Origin: G963676795 sp963677215
GTDB taxonomy: Bacteria; Desulfobacterota; Desulfuromonadia; Desulfuromonadales; Geopsychrobacteraceae
NCBI GenBank assembly: GCA_963677215.1
Contig: OY781919.1
Span: 1,922,001-1,986,000, forward strand
DNA: 64,000 nucleotides
Direction of reading: 5' to 3'
The notes under the pieces are model-generated. The model was not told where the DNA came from. It ran no database searches and was given only the letters and a program-made list of their open reading frames with translations. Shown piece after piece: positions 7,524 through 15,577 of the stretch (position 1 is its first letter; each line of letters begins with the position of its first letter). The position numbers were made by a program, and so were the translations under genes.

Positions 7524-8861
7524 ATGCACAAAGATCCACAACAAATCATCGAACGCAGTCCTATGTCAAAACTGCAGATTATTGCAGTTGCGATGTGTAT
7601 CCTGTTGAACGCTCTTGACGGATTTGATGTCCTGTCAATCGCGTTTGCCGCACCTGGAATCACCAAGGAATGGGGCATTGCCCGTGTTGCTTTGGGTATC
7701 GTTCTGTCGATGGAACTGATCGGCATGGGTGTCGGTTCTATCTTCCTCGGTGGTGTTGCTGATAAAGTCGGCCGCCGCAAGACGATTCTGGTCAGCACCG
7801 TGGTCATGGTCATCGGCATGTTCCTGGCCGGTCACTCCAAAGGAGTTTATGACCTCTCCTTCTACCGTTTCTTCACCGGCCTGGGTATCGGCGGTATGCT
7901 GGCAGCGACCAATGCAATGGCCTCCGAGTACTCCAACGCTAAAGCCAAATCTATGTCGGTTATGTTCATGGCCGGTGGTTACCCGCTGGGGATCATTGTC
8001 GGTGGTATCATCTCCGGTCACCTGCTGAAGGTTTACTCCTGGCGTGCGATCTTCGATTTCGGTGCTGCTGTCACCTTCGTCTTCCTGGTCCTGAGCTTTT
8101 TCTTTCTGCCAGAGTCGATCTCTTTCCTCTGTCAGAAGCGTCCGGCTGGTGCTCTTGACAAGATCAACGCTATCCTGCGTAAGATGAAGCACGATACCAT
8201 TGAGGCTCTGCCAGCGGTCTGCTGCAAGACCGAGAAGAAGAAGGTTGGTTTCGCCAGTCTGTTCGGCCCTGGCCTGATCAGCATCACCATCCTGATGATC
8301 GTTGCTTACTTCGGTCACATGATGACTCACTACTTCTTTCTCAAATGGGTTCCGAAGATCGTTGTTGATATGGGTTATGCTGGTCCTGTTGCCGGTTCGG
8401 TTCTGGTCTGGGCGAACGTCGGTGGCCTGGTTTCCAGTTTCCTGATGGGTGTCCTGTCCCGTCGTTTCTCGACCCGTGGCCTGACCATTATCGTTCTGCT
8501 CGGCTGCTCGGTCATGATGATCATCTTTGGTGCCGGCGCTGATTCTCTCAGCCAGCTGAACCTGGTCGCCGCCTGTGCCGGTTACTTCACCCAGGCATGT
8601 ATTGTCGGTCTTTACGCCCTGGTTGCCAAAGCTTTCCCGACCGAGGTCCGCGCCAGCGGTACCGGTCTGGTCATCGGTATCGGCCGTGCCGGTGCCTGCC
8701 TTGGCCCGATCACTGCCGGGATTCTGTTCTCCGGCGGTTTTGGTCTGCAGACAACCGCTATCGTTATGGCCTGTGGTTCCTTTATCGGTTTCCTCGCGCT
8801 GATCTTCCTTAAGACCAAATCAGCTGACGTGGTTGCTGACGCTCAGGTTGCTGCGGAATAA
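7524..8861 (+). CDS. MFS transporter, aromatic acid:H+ symporter-like (AAHS)
   Basis: Inner-membrane secondary transporter, 445 aa, with twelve hydrophobic segments. The AAHS-like motif LDGFD lies in the first helix (residues 31-35), and the MFS loop 2-3 motif GGVADKVGRRK spans 76-86. AAHS members import benzoate-type or other small organic acids with protons; the substrate here is not determinable. ATG 7524 is preferred over ATG 7509 because GGGGAG (7511-7516) sits 7 bp before it. Codon use is strongly biased (GGT, GTT, CTG, CGT), like the BKACE cluster at 35-40 kb, suggesting high expression. It is monocistronic, with a long structured leader and its own terminator. Confidence 0.85.
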   Translation: MHKDPQQIIERSPMSKLQIIAVAMCILLNALDGFDVLSIAFAAPGITKEWGIARVALGIVLSMELIGMGVGSIFLGGVADKVGRRKTILVSTVVMVIGMFLAGHSKGVYDLSFYRFFTGLGIGGMLAATNAMASEYSNAKAKSMSVMFMAGGYPLGIIVGGIISGHLLKVYSWRAIFDFGAAVTFVFLVLSFFFLPESISFLCQKRPAGALDKINAILRKMKHDTIEALPAVCCKTEKKKVGFASLFGPGLISITILMIVAYFGHMMTHYFFLKWVPKIVVDMGYAGPVAGSVLVWANVGGLVSSFLMGVLSRRFSTRGLTIIVLLGCSVMMIIFGAGADSLSQLNLVAACAGYFTQACIVGLYALVAKAFPTEVRASGTGLVIGIGRAGACLGPITAGILFSGGFGLQTTAIVMACGSFIGFLALIFLKTKSADVVADAQVAAE

Positions 8862-8885
8862 CAGTGCAAGCAATATAGTGTTTGA

Positions 8886-8926
8886 CAACAAGGCCCCTGC
8901 GCTGGAAAAGCGCAGGGGCCTTGTTG
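8886..8926 (+). terminator. Strong hairpin terminator after the MFS gene
   Basis: A perfect 17-bp stem (8886-8902 with 8910-8926) closes a 7-nt loop. The T tract is short and partly inside the stem, so it may act on either strand. Confidence 0.85.
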
Positions 8927-9167
8927 CTTCAGAGTTTTTCTATCTGTCGTGTACGAATTGCATCAATTGGCGAAACTGGCATTGTGAGTTGGCGTATGTT
9001 TCTGGTTTTCTGATATTTTACCGATTCTTTGGGGTGGGGCCCTTAATTTCTTTAAGTCCGGTGTGTGGCAAAGATCATCTTCTGAATTTGGTGTCTTGGT
9101 TATCTAATACATAATATCGATTGGTTATAGGGGGCTTTCAGATTTTTGAGTAGAGAGCCTCCAGTCT

Positions 9168-9305
9168 ATGCAGAATGGTTTTTTCTCAACAGCTAAGAAT
9201 GACGTGCTGGAAGTCTATGAATGGCTGGACGATATTCTGGCCTTTGAAGCGCTTTTCGGCCAGCGGGATAACAGCAAGTTCTGTCAGAAAAAAGGGCACA
9301 AATAA
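9168..9305 (+). CDS. Small orphan ORF, 45 aa
   Basis: Encodes a charged 45-residue peptide beginning MQNGFFSTAKNDVLEVYEWL and ending CQKKGHK. I do not recognise it. In its favour: it lies between two terminators (8886-8926 and 9341-9376), so something is transcribed here, and its codons look gene-like. Against it: the ribosome-binding site is weak (GAGAG about 10 bases upstream). It could be a real small protein or the remnant of a longer gene. Confidence 0.35.
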   Translation: MQNGFFSTAKNDVLEVYEWLDDILAFEALFGQRDNSKFCQKKGHK

Positions 9306-9340
9306 TAATCTGAGTTGATAATGATCTGTTGAGGATCGCG

Positions 9341-9376
9341 CCGTCCCCTGTGTTGTGATAGGGGACGGATTTTTTT
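9341..9376 (+). terminator. Rho-independent terminator, plus strand
   Basis: Stem CCGTCCCCT/AGGGGACGG (9341-9349 with 9360-9368), 10-nt loop, then seven T residues. It serves a plus-strand transcript, most likely the one carrying the 45-codon ORF, and abuts the 3' end of the minus-strand gene that follows. Confidence 0.85.
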
Positions 9377-10076
9377 ATGAATAGATAATCGCAGAAAGCT
9401 TTTTTTTGCGCAGCCGCCAGTCCGGCAGAAAGCGGTCCATCAGCCCGTAAAAGCGTTCGTTGTGATAACGCTCCAACAGGTGGAGCAGTTCGTGAACGAT
9501 AACAAACTCAATCTCTTCAATTCCATAATGGCCCAGGTTGCGGTTGAGCCAGATCCGTTTTTCCTGAATGTTGCAACTTCCCCAGCGGGTTTTCATGGTT
9601 TTTAGTCGCCATTCCTTGATGCTGACGCCGATGCGTTGTTGCCAGACGTTGAGCAAGTCAGGAATCACGCTGTTCAGATATTCGGTGCAGATAGACAGGA
9701 AAAGTTCGTGTTTGAGGGCTGGATCAGCTGTGGCAGGCAGATGAAAGATCAGTTCCTGGTTGAGCTCAGTGATCTTTGCTATTTTGTCTGGCTGAGCGAT
9801 TCTGAGCAGGTAAGGCTGTCCCCTGTAGAGCAATCTTTTTCCGTCTTCAAAGGATGTAACGATCTTTTCGCTTAGTCTTTGAGCCTGCTGCAGCCGTTTT
9901 TCGATCCAACTTTTTTTCAGGCGGATAAAGCTTTCAATTTCCCCGAGTCCGACCCGGGGCGGGGCGCTGACCCTCAGCTCTGAAGTTTCTCTGTTGATGC
10001 GCAGATAGATGTGTCTGATCGGTTTGCGGGTCAGGCAGACTTTATAACCAAAGATAGTGTGGCTGGTCTGTTTCAT
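9375..10076 (-). CDS. YgjP-like metal-dependent hydrolase (DUF45/M48 type)
   Basis: 233 aa. Zinc-metallohydrolase of the YgjP/SprT-like family. Hallmarks: TRWGSCN at residues 163-169, HELLH at 195-199 with a following His-rich segment (ERYHNERF). An E. coli relative has been described as a UTP pyrophosphatase, so the substrate may be a nucleotide rather than a peptide. A longer reading frame to 10268 exists, but its extra 64 residues show no family similarity and cross a promoter, so ATG 10076 is preferred. No strong ribosome-binding site is seen there, so the start is uncertain. Confidence 0.85.
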   Translation of the reverse strand: MKQTSHTIFGYKVCLTRKPIRHIYLRINRETSELRVSAPPRVGLGEIESFIRLKKSWIEKRLQQAQRLSEKIVTSFEDGKRLLYRGQPYLLRIAQPDKIAKITELNQELIFHLPATADPALKHELFLSICTEYLNSVIPDLLNVWQQRIGVSIKEWRLKTMKTRWGSCNIQEKRIWLNRNLGHYGIEEIEFVIVHELLHLLERYHNERFYGLMDRFLPDWRLRKKKLSAIIYS

Positions 10077-10123
10077 GGTTGTCGGTTGGAATCCTGCAAA
10101 AACTGCCAAGCAGAATAAAGCTG

Positions 10124-10152
10124 TTGACATCGATATTTTTAAAGTATATAAC
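10124..10152 (+). promoter_or_regulatory. Consensus sigma-70 promoter, plus strand
   Basis: TTGACA (10124-10129), 17-bp spacer, TATAAC (10147-10152). It is one of the best sigma-70 matches in the window, and points away from both neighbouring minus-strand genes. Predicted start near 10159. Confidence 0.65.
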
Positions 10153-10158
10153 GCAATG

Positions 10159-10275
10159 AATAGCGAACGTCTCTTCTTCTCAAAATCACTGCTGTTGTCG
10201 CTCAGGCAGACGGAAGAGCCTTCACACCCATTTGCTGTTTGCCGGATGACATTGTTGTTGTCCGGCAATTTTTTT
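10159..10275 (+). ncRNA. Candidate small RNA of about 115 nt
   Basis: Runs from the predicted start of the promoter above to a Rho-independent terminator: stem TTGCCGGA/TCCGGCAA (10239-10246 with 10261-10268), 14-nt loop, seven T residues (10269-10275). Both neighbouring genes are on the minus strand, so this promoter-terminator pair has no protein gene to serve. Reading frames inside lack a ribosome-binding site. The 5' part is pyrimidine-rich and unpaired (TCTCTTCTTCTC), a plausible seed for base pairing with mRNA ribosome-binding sites. Confidence 0.5.
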
Positions 10276-10307
10276 ACAAAAAAGCCCTTTTTCAGTGAAA
10301 AGGGCTT
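10276..10307 (-). terminator. Terminator of the zinc-ribbon gene
   Basis: On the minus strand, AAGCCCTTTT (rc of 10298-10307) pairs with AAAAGGGCTT (rc of 10282-10291) and is followed by TTTTTG. It lies 27 bp past the stop codon of the zinc-ribbon gene. Confidence 0.8.
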
Positions 10308-10333
10308 CCTGTCTTGTTCTATGAACAGGCCGA

Positions 10334-10525
10334 CTATTTGCCGTCGATAACCTGATAGCTTTCCGCGTTGTCCGGACGGTCTTTGCTTTCAGCGACAAGT
10401 CTGCCTTTTTTGTGGCAGATGGGACAGACGCCGAAGTTATCGTATTCCATATCTTCGAGAGTGAATCTGTAATTTTTATTGCACATATCACAACGGAAAA
10501 ACATCCAATAAGGGCCCCAAGACAT
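10334..10525 (-). CDS. Small zinc-ribbon protein
   Basis: 63 aa with two CxxC knuckles, CDMC (residues 12-15) and CPIC (34-37), separated by 18 residues, the geometry of a zinc ribbon. The start has a strong AGGAGG 10 bases upstream. Function unknown; such stand-alone ribbons often bind nucleic acid or act as partner subunits. Monocistronic with its own terminator. Confidence 0.8.
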   Translation of the reverse strand: MSWGPYWMFFRCDMCNKNYRFTLEDMEYDNFGVCPICHKKGRLVAESKDRPDNAESYQVIDGK

Positions 10526-10664
10526 CTTGTTTCATCCTCCTGCACTATTCTTTTATGTCGAAATAATCGTGGAATTTTTTTACCGTCAGTAAGGATGCAC
10601 CAAAGCATCGCAGATGCCAAGAAGTTTGAACGGTTTTTTATACTTTCTACCAGTCAGAGAGCGC

Positions 10665-12281
10665 TTACAGCGCTTTACGAAGTCGGCTGATACAGATCTG
10701 GCGTTCCTCTGTGCAGCGCTGTTCCGACCAGTTCAGCTCTTTGGCCATGATGCTGATAACTTTTTCGGATGATTGCACGGCTGCACGCTGATCGATGAGC
10801 GCCAGCGGAGTGCGGCGAGCCAGAACATCGATGGCTCGCTGAGCATGTTCACAGTGGATCGAATAGAGGATCTCTGCGTTCAGGACGGGATGCTCCGGAT
10901 GGAGCCTCTGCCGAGCATCCTGATCTGAGCACTGGAGGATCTTTGGTGCCTGATCACCATAATTCCGGCATAGGTAGTCAGCTATGTCGCCGGCAACGGC
11001 AAAGTCGTTTTCCAGCTGTCGCGTCAGGTCATCGCTGTAGTCGAATGCACCCAGGATCGCCAGGTTCTTTGTCCGGCATTCCCGGTGGTCCGCTGCAAGT
11101 GGAAAGGTGCGAAGCGCATGGTCCAGACAGTCTTCGGCCATCTTGCGATAGGTGGTCCATTTGCCGCCACAGATGGTCACCAGGCCGCTGGCGCTGGTCT
11201 GAATCAGGTGTTCCCTGACCAGTTCAGCGGTATCAGCGGCATCAGGATCGGACACCAGGGGGCGCAAGCCGGACCATGCGGCCTTGATATCCTGGCGGGT
11301 TAGCGGTTTGGCCAAATAATTGGCCAGGTGGTGAAGCAGGTAGTCGATTTCCTTTTCGAGCGGGCACGGATGTTCACTGAGCTGCGCCGGTTCATCGGTG
11401 GTTCCGATCAGAACCTGGTTCTCCCAGGGGAGAGCGAACAGGACCCGGCCGTCATCGGTCTGTGGAATCATCAGCCCCGCTGAGGCGGGAAAGTGGGCTT
11501 TGTCGAGAACAATATGGATGCCGCTGCTGGTCGTGAGCAGCGGTTTCGCCTGCGGGTCGTCCAGGCCGCGCAGCTGATCGCAGAACGGACCGGTCGCGTT
11601 GATGACTCCGCGGGCCTTTAACTTCAGTGCCTGTGCCGTAAAACGATCCTTCGCTATGACACCGGAGATTTGTCCGTCCTGATTGAGAAAACCCGTGACC
11701 TTGAGGTGGTTGCAGATGGCCGCACCGAGGCTTTCTGCGCTCAGCGCCAGGGCGAGGGCGAGCCTGGCATCGTGAAACTGGCCGTCGTAATAGAGTACCC
11801 CGGCCTTCAGGCCTCTGGCATTTATTCCGGGCAGCCTGCGCAACGTCTCACTACGGCTGAGCAGCCGGCTGTGACCCAGGCGGCGAGAGCCGGCGAGCAG
11901 GTCGTAGAGCTTGAGGCCCGAGAAGATGTAGGGAATCTCGTGCCAGCTGTAGAGCGGGGTGATAAGTTCGAGTCGGCGCGCCAGGTGGCGGGCGTTGTGT
12001 AGCAGCAGTGCTCTTTCGTGAAGCCCTTCTCTGACCAGGTCGAACTGGGTCCTGTCCAGTTTGCGGACCGCCTTTTCCAGATAGCGGACGCCGCCGTGAA
12101 CCAGCTTGGTGCTGCGGCTGCTGGTCCCTTCGGCAAAATCGTTCTGTTCGACCAGGGCAACCTTCAGGCCGCGACTGGCGGCATCAAGAGCGGTGCCGCA
12201 GCCAGTGGCCCCGCCGCCAATGATGATCAGGTCGTAGGGGGCCTTCTGCTCGAGTCTCCGGAGATTTTCCTGGCGGTTCAT
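10665..12281 (-). CDS. glpD: Aerobic-type glycerol-3-phosphate dehydrogenase (GlpD)
   Basis: 538 aa FAD-dependent dehydrogenase oxidising sn-glycerol-3-phosphate to dihydroxyacetone phosphate and passing electrons to the quinone pool at the inner membrane. The Rossmann FAD site IGGGATGCGT is at residues 21-30, followed by the GlpD-like segments GTSSRSTKLVHGGVRYLE and LIGTTDEP. Length matches single-subunit GlpD. It is divergent from glpK with a 95-bp shared promoter region containing TATACT/TATAGT -10-like sequences on both strands. No glycerol facilitator gene lies in this neighbourhood. Confidence 0.95.
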   Translation of the reverse strand: MNRQENLRRLEQKAPYDLIIIGGGATGCGTALDAASRGLKVALVEQNDFAEGTSSRSTKLVHGGVRYLEKAVRKLDRTQFDLVREGLHERALLLHNARHLARRLELITPLYSWHEIPYIFSGLKLYDLLAGSRRLGHSRLLSRSETLRRLPGINARGLKAGVLYYDGQFHDARLALALALSAESLGAAICNHLKVTGFLNQDGQISGVIAKDRFTAQALKLKARGVINATGPFCDQLRGLDDPQAKPLLTTSSGIHIVLDKAHFPASAGLMIPQTDDGRVLFALPWENQVLIGTTDEPAQLSEHPCPLEKEIDYLLHHLANYLAKPLTRQDIKAAWSGLRPLVSDPDAADTAELVREHLIQTSASGLVTICGGKWTTYRKMAEDCLDHALRTFPLAADHRECRTKNLAILGAFDYSDDLTRQLENDFAVAGDIADYLCRNYGDQAPKILQCSDQDARQRLHPEHPVLNAEILYSIHCEHAQRAIDVLARRTPLALIDQRAAVQSSEKVISIMAKELNWSEQRCTEERQICISRLRKAL

Positions 12282-12376
12282 ATTCCACTTTCGTCGCTAA
12301 GCAAGGATGTTAAAAATACTATACACTATAGAATATTGAGCTGTTGGCACAGCAATGATATCTCCAGGGAGGATCA

Positions 12377-13861
12377 ATGAACTGTCATATTCTTGCGATC
12401 GACCAGGGAACAACCAGTACCCGGGCGATGATTTTCAGCGCAGTCGGACGTTGCGTCGTCAAGTCACAACGTGAGCTTACGCAGATTTACCCACGCGACG
12501 GCTGGGTCGAACATGATCCTGAAGAGATCTGGAACGCGACGCTGACCGTTTGCCGGGAGGCCCTGAAAGGGGCGGCTGCTGCCGGTATCTCCGTTGCCGG
12601 CATCGGCATGACCAACCAGCGCGAGACCACGCTGATCTGGAATCGCCGGACCGGCAAGCCGATCTACAATGCCATTGTCTGGCAGGACCGCCGTACGGCG
12701 GATCACTGCAGCGAGCTGAAAGGGCAGGGCCATGAGGCCGAGATCAGCAGGACGACCGGACTGTTGATCGATCCCTATTTCTCTGCGACCAAAATCTGCT
12801 GGCTGCTGGACAATGTTGCCGGCGCTCGTCAACTTGCCGAACAGGGCGATCTGGCTTTCGGGACGATCGACAGTTTTCTGCTCTGGAGGTTGACAGCCGG
12901 GCGCAGTCATCAGACGGACGTGACCAACGCGTCACGGACGTTGCTGATGAATCTGGAAACGCAGTGCTGGGATGAGCGCATGCTCGAGATCTTCGAGATC
13001 CCGGCACCCCTCTTGCCGGATATTCGGGATTGTACTGCAGATTTTGGTGAAAGCGCCGAGGAGCTGCTCGGAATTGCTCTGCCGATTGTCGGGATCGCCG
13101 GAGATCAGCAGGCGGCAACCATCGGCCAGGCCTGTTTCGAGCCTGGCATGATCAAGGCAACCTACGGAACGGGATGCTTTGTGCTGCTCAATACCGGAGA
13201 GAAGCTCTGTTATTCCGAAAACCGCCTGATCACAACACTGGCCTATCGCCTGAGAGGCAAGAGCTGTTATGCTCTGGAGGGCTCGATCTTTGCGGCGGGT
13301 TCAGCTATCCAGTGGCTGCGCGATGGCCTAGGGCTGATCCAGTCGGCAGAGGAGGTCGAAACCCTGGCTGGTCAGCTAAAGTCGAATCGTGGTGTGTATA
13401 TGGTGCCTGCGTTCACCGGTCTCGGTGCTCCCTACTGGGACCCGCAGGCACGGGGGGCGTTGTTCGGTCTGACCCGGGATAGCGGCAAGGCTGAAATCGC
13501 CAGAGCGATCCTTGAGTCGATCGCCTACCAGACCAAAGATCTGATTCAGGCGCTTGAGAAGGACAGTGGCGAGCGGATAGCGGCGTTGCGGGTCGATGGG
13601 GGAATGACCGGCAACCGCTGGCTGATGCAGTTCATCGCCAATATTCTGGGTATTCCTGTCGCCCGGCCAGGTGTCAGCGAAACTACGGCTTTGGGGGCGG
13701 CATTTCTGGCCGCGTTGCAGCTGGGTTTTTACACCACACTGGAAGAAATTGCCGAAACATGGCAGGCTGAAACGGAATTTGTTCCGGAATTCTGCGAGCA
13801 GCAGCGGGAAGGGCTGTTGGCCGGTTGGCGCAAAGCTGTAGCCCGAACACTTGAGTCTTAA
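12377..13861 (+). CDS. glpK: Glycerol kinase
   Basis: 494 aa FGGY-family kinase making glycerol-3-phosphate from glycerol and ATP, feeding the divergent GlpD. Visible: phosphate-binding GTTSTRAM (residues 11-18), Glu/Trp-rich WVEHDPEEIW, the glycerol-site segment GTIDSFLLWRL, and the C-terminal RVDGGMTGNRWLMQF signature. Start supported by GGGAGGATCA. Length is normal for the family. Confidence 0.96.
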   Translation: MNCHILAIDQGTTSTRAMIFSAVGRCVVKSQRELTQIYPRDGWVEHDPEEIWNATLTVCREALKGAAAAGISVAGIGMTNQRETTLIWNRRTGKPIYNAIVWQDRRTADHCSELKGQGHEAEISRTTGLLIDPYFSATKICWLLDNVAGARQLAEQGDLAFGTIDSFLLWRLTAGRSHQTDVTNASRTLLMNLETQCWDERMLEIFEIPAPLLPDIRDCTADFGESAEELLGIALPIVGIAGDQQAATIGQACFEPGMIKATYGTGCFVLLNTGEKLCYSENRLITTLAYRLRGKSCYALEGSIFAAGSAIQWLRDGLGLIQSAEEVETLAGQLKSNRGVYMVPAFTGLGAPYWDPQARGALFGLTRDSGKAEIARAILESIAYQTKDLIQALEKDSGERIAALRVDGGMTGNRWLMQFIANILGIPVARPGVSETTALGAAFLAALQLGFYTTLEEIAETWQAETEFVPEFCEQQREGLLAGWRKAVARTLES

Positions 13862-13922
13862 AGTTGCAACCGTTGTTAAGTCATGACTGTTCATTATTTT
13901 GTTCTTGTTTCAGGAGGGATCC

Positions 13923-14531
13923 TTGATTCTAGGTCTGACCGGAAATATCGCTTCCGGTAAAAGCACTATTGCCGCTGAGCTGCGTAAAAGAGGGGCCGTT
14001 GTCATCGATGCCGATCAGCTGGCCCGCCAGGTGGTCGAACCCGGCAGCCCGACCCTGGCCAGAATCGCCGAGGTCTTCGGTTGTCAGGTTCTGACTGCCG
14101 ACGGAATTCTTGATCGAGAGATGTTGGGGCGTCTGGTTTTTGCTGATGAAGGCAAGCGTAACCAGCTCAACGCGATTGTTCATCCGGCGATTGCCGAGCT
14201 GGCCGATGCCCGCATGGCAGAGCTTGCTGGTTGTCAGGATCTTCCACTAGTGATTTATGAAGCTCCCCTGCTTTACGAGGTCGGAGCGCAGTCGAGGGTT
14301 GACAAGGTTTTGCTGATCAGGGTCGATCCTCAGGTTCAACTGCAACGCCTGATGAGTCGTAACGGTTACTCCGAACAGGAGGCGCGACAGCGGATCGCTT
14401 CCCAGATGGATCAGGCAGAAAAAGAGCGGCGGGCTGATTTTGTCATCGATAACTCCGGTTCGATTGAGCAGACCCTGGAGCAGGTTGATCTGTTCTGGAA
14501 GCGCTGGGTTGCGCCCGGCGGTGAAAAATGA
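13923..14531 (+). CDS. coaE: Dephospho-CoA kinase
   Basis: 202 aa cytoplasmic enzyme of the last step of coenzyme A synthesis. P-loop GNIASGKST at residues 7-15, the family DADQLAR motif near 35 and YEAPLLYE in the substrate region. The start is TTG 13923, placed 5 bp after AGGAGGG (13912-13918); a longer frame from TTG 13899 would bury that ribosome-binding site inside the gene. It follows glpK by 61 bp and may share its transcript. Confidence 0.93.
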   Translation: MILGLTGNIASGKSTIAAELRKRGAVVIDADQLARQVVEPGSPTLARIAEVFGCQVLTADGILDREMLGRLVFADEGKRNQLNAIVHPAIAELADARMAELAGCQDLPLVIYEAPLLYEVGAQSRVDKVLLIRVDPQVQLQRLMSRNGYSEQEARQRIASQMDQAEKERRADFVIDNSGSIEQTLEQVDLFWKRWVAPGGEK

Positions 14532-14562
14532 GCGGTGATTTTTACCGGTCTGTTCAAACAAC

Positions 14563-14598
14563 AAAGGCTTTCCCTTTTGAGGAAAGCCTTTTGGTTTT
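14563..14598 (+). terminator. Bidirectional terminator between coaE and the IclR gene
   Basis: Stem AAAGGCTTTCC/GGAAAGCCTTT (14563-14573 with 14581-14591) followed by TTTGGTTTT on the plus strand. It separates two convergent genes and can serve both. Confidence 0.8.
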
Positions 14599-14623
14599 GA
14601 TGCAATGATTTTTTTCTTCTGGA

Positions 14624-15406
14624 TCAGAGCGGAAAGCCGAGGCGTGTTGAAAGCTCTGTTGCGGCCTTCTGGACCAGCGGCATCAGTTCCTTTTCGATCC
14701 GCTCATCGCTGACCCGCATGGTCGGTCCCGATGTGCTGATCGCACCGACGATCCGCCGGGTGTAGTCGCGGATCGGAGCGGCAACGCAGCGGACGCCGAG
14801 GTCGAGTTCTTCATCGTCAATCGCGTAGCCCTGTTCACGAACCTTTTCAAGTTCCTTCTTGAGATCCTCGGCGGATTTGATCGTGCTCGGTGTGTACTGA
14901 TCGAAGCTCAGCTTGGCGATGACGGCATCGAGTTCTTCTTCCGACATGTACGCCAGGTGCACCTTGCCACTCGCTGTTGCGTAAGCCGGCAGACGTGAAC
15001 CGACGCGGGACACGACCCGGACGGTCAGGTTGGTTTCAACGACATCCAGATAGACGACATGGTTCTCCTTGTAGATCGCCACGTAGGATGTTTCGTTGCA
15101 GTCTTCAACCATCTGCTCAAGGATCGGCTTGGCCTGGCGCAACAGTCCCATCTGCTTGATGAAGGTCTGTCCCAGTTCGAGAGATTTCAGGCCGAGCCGG
15201 TAGTTTTCTGTCGCTCTGTTCTGTTCGATGTAGCCGCGCGACTCAAGTGTCGCCAGCAGGCGAAAGACATTATTCTTATGTAACTTCAGGCGCTTGCTGA
15301 GCTCTGTGACGCCCAGTTCATCGACGTCATCGTGGAATTGCTCCAACAGGTCAAGAGCGTGCGAAACCGCCTGGATGATATATTCTGACTTGTCTTTTTT
15401 GACCAT
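14624..15406 (-). CDS. IclR-family transcriptional regulator
   Basis: 260 aa. N-terminal winged helix (about residues 10-75, LGVTELSKRLKLHKNNVFRLLATLESRGYIEQ) and a C-terminal effector-binding IclR domain with the segment YATASGKVHLAYM. IclR proteins usually control small catabolic operons in response to an organic acid, but no adjacent catabolic genes point to a target here. Start ATG 15406 with a modest GGGTAGA upstream. The 171-bp gap to truD shows no gene. Confidence 0.9.
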   Translation of the reverse strand: MVKKDKSEYIIQAVSHALDLLEQFHDDVDELGVTELSKRLKLHKNNVFRLLATLESRGYIEQNRATENYRLGLKSLELGQTFIKQMGLLRQAKPILEQMVEDCNETSYVAIYKENHVVYLDVVETNLTVRVVSRVGSRLPAYATASGKVHLAYMSEEELDAVIAKLSFDQYTPSTIKSAEDLKKELEKVREQGYAIDDEELDLGVRCVAAPIRDYTRRIVGAISTSGPTMRVSDERIEKELMPLVQKAATELSTRLGFPL

Positions 15407-15577
15407 GTGAGATCTACCCTTCGCGATTGTTTACTAGGACGGTGATTCTATCCGTCGAAAATATGGGTGTCAAGAAGTATAGGGTGACAGCGGTCGCATA
15501 AAGCAGTGGAAAGTTGTCATGAATTGTAGAATGACGTTTTATTTTTGTCCAGTACTGAGCTGCTGAAAATCGACCGT

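Noticed and set aside
8833..9114. 93-codon ORF overlapping the end of the MFS gene
   Set aside because: Starts inside the MFS gene without a ribosome-binding site and runs through the perfect 17-bp terminator.
12340..12362. Sigma-54 promoter in front of glpK (TTGGCACAGCAATG)
   Set aside because: The -24 half is good but there is no GC at the -12 position.
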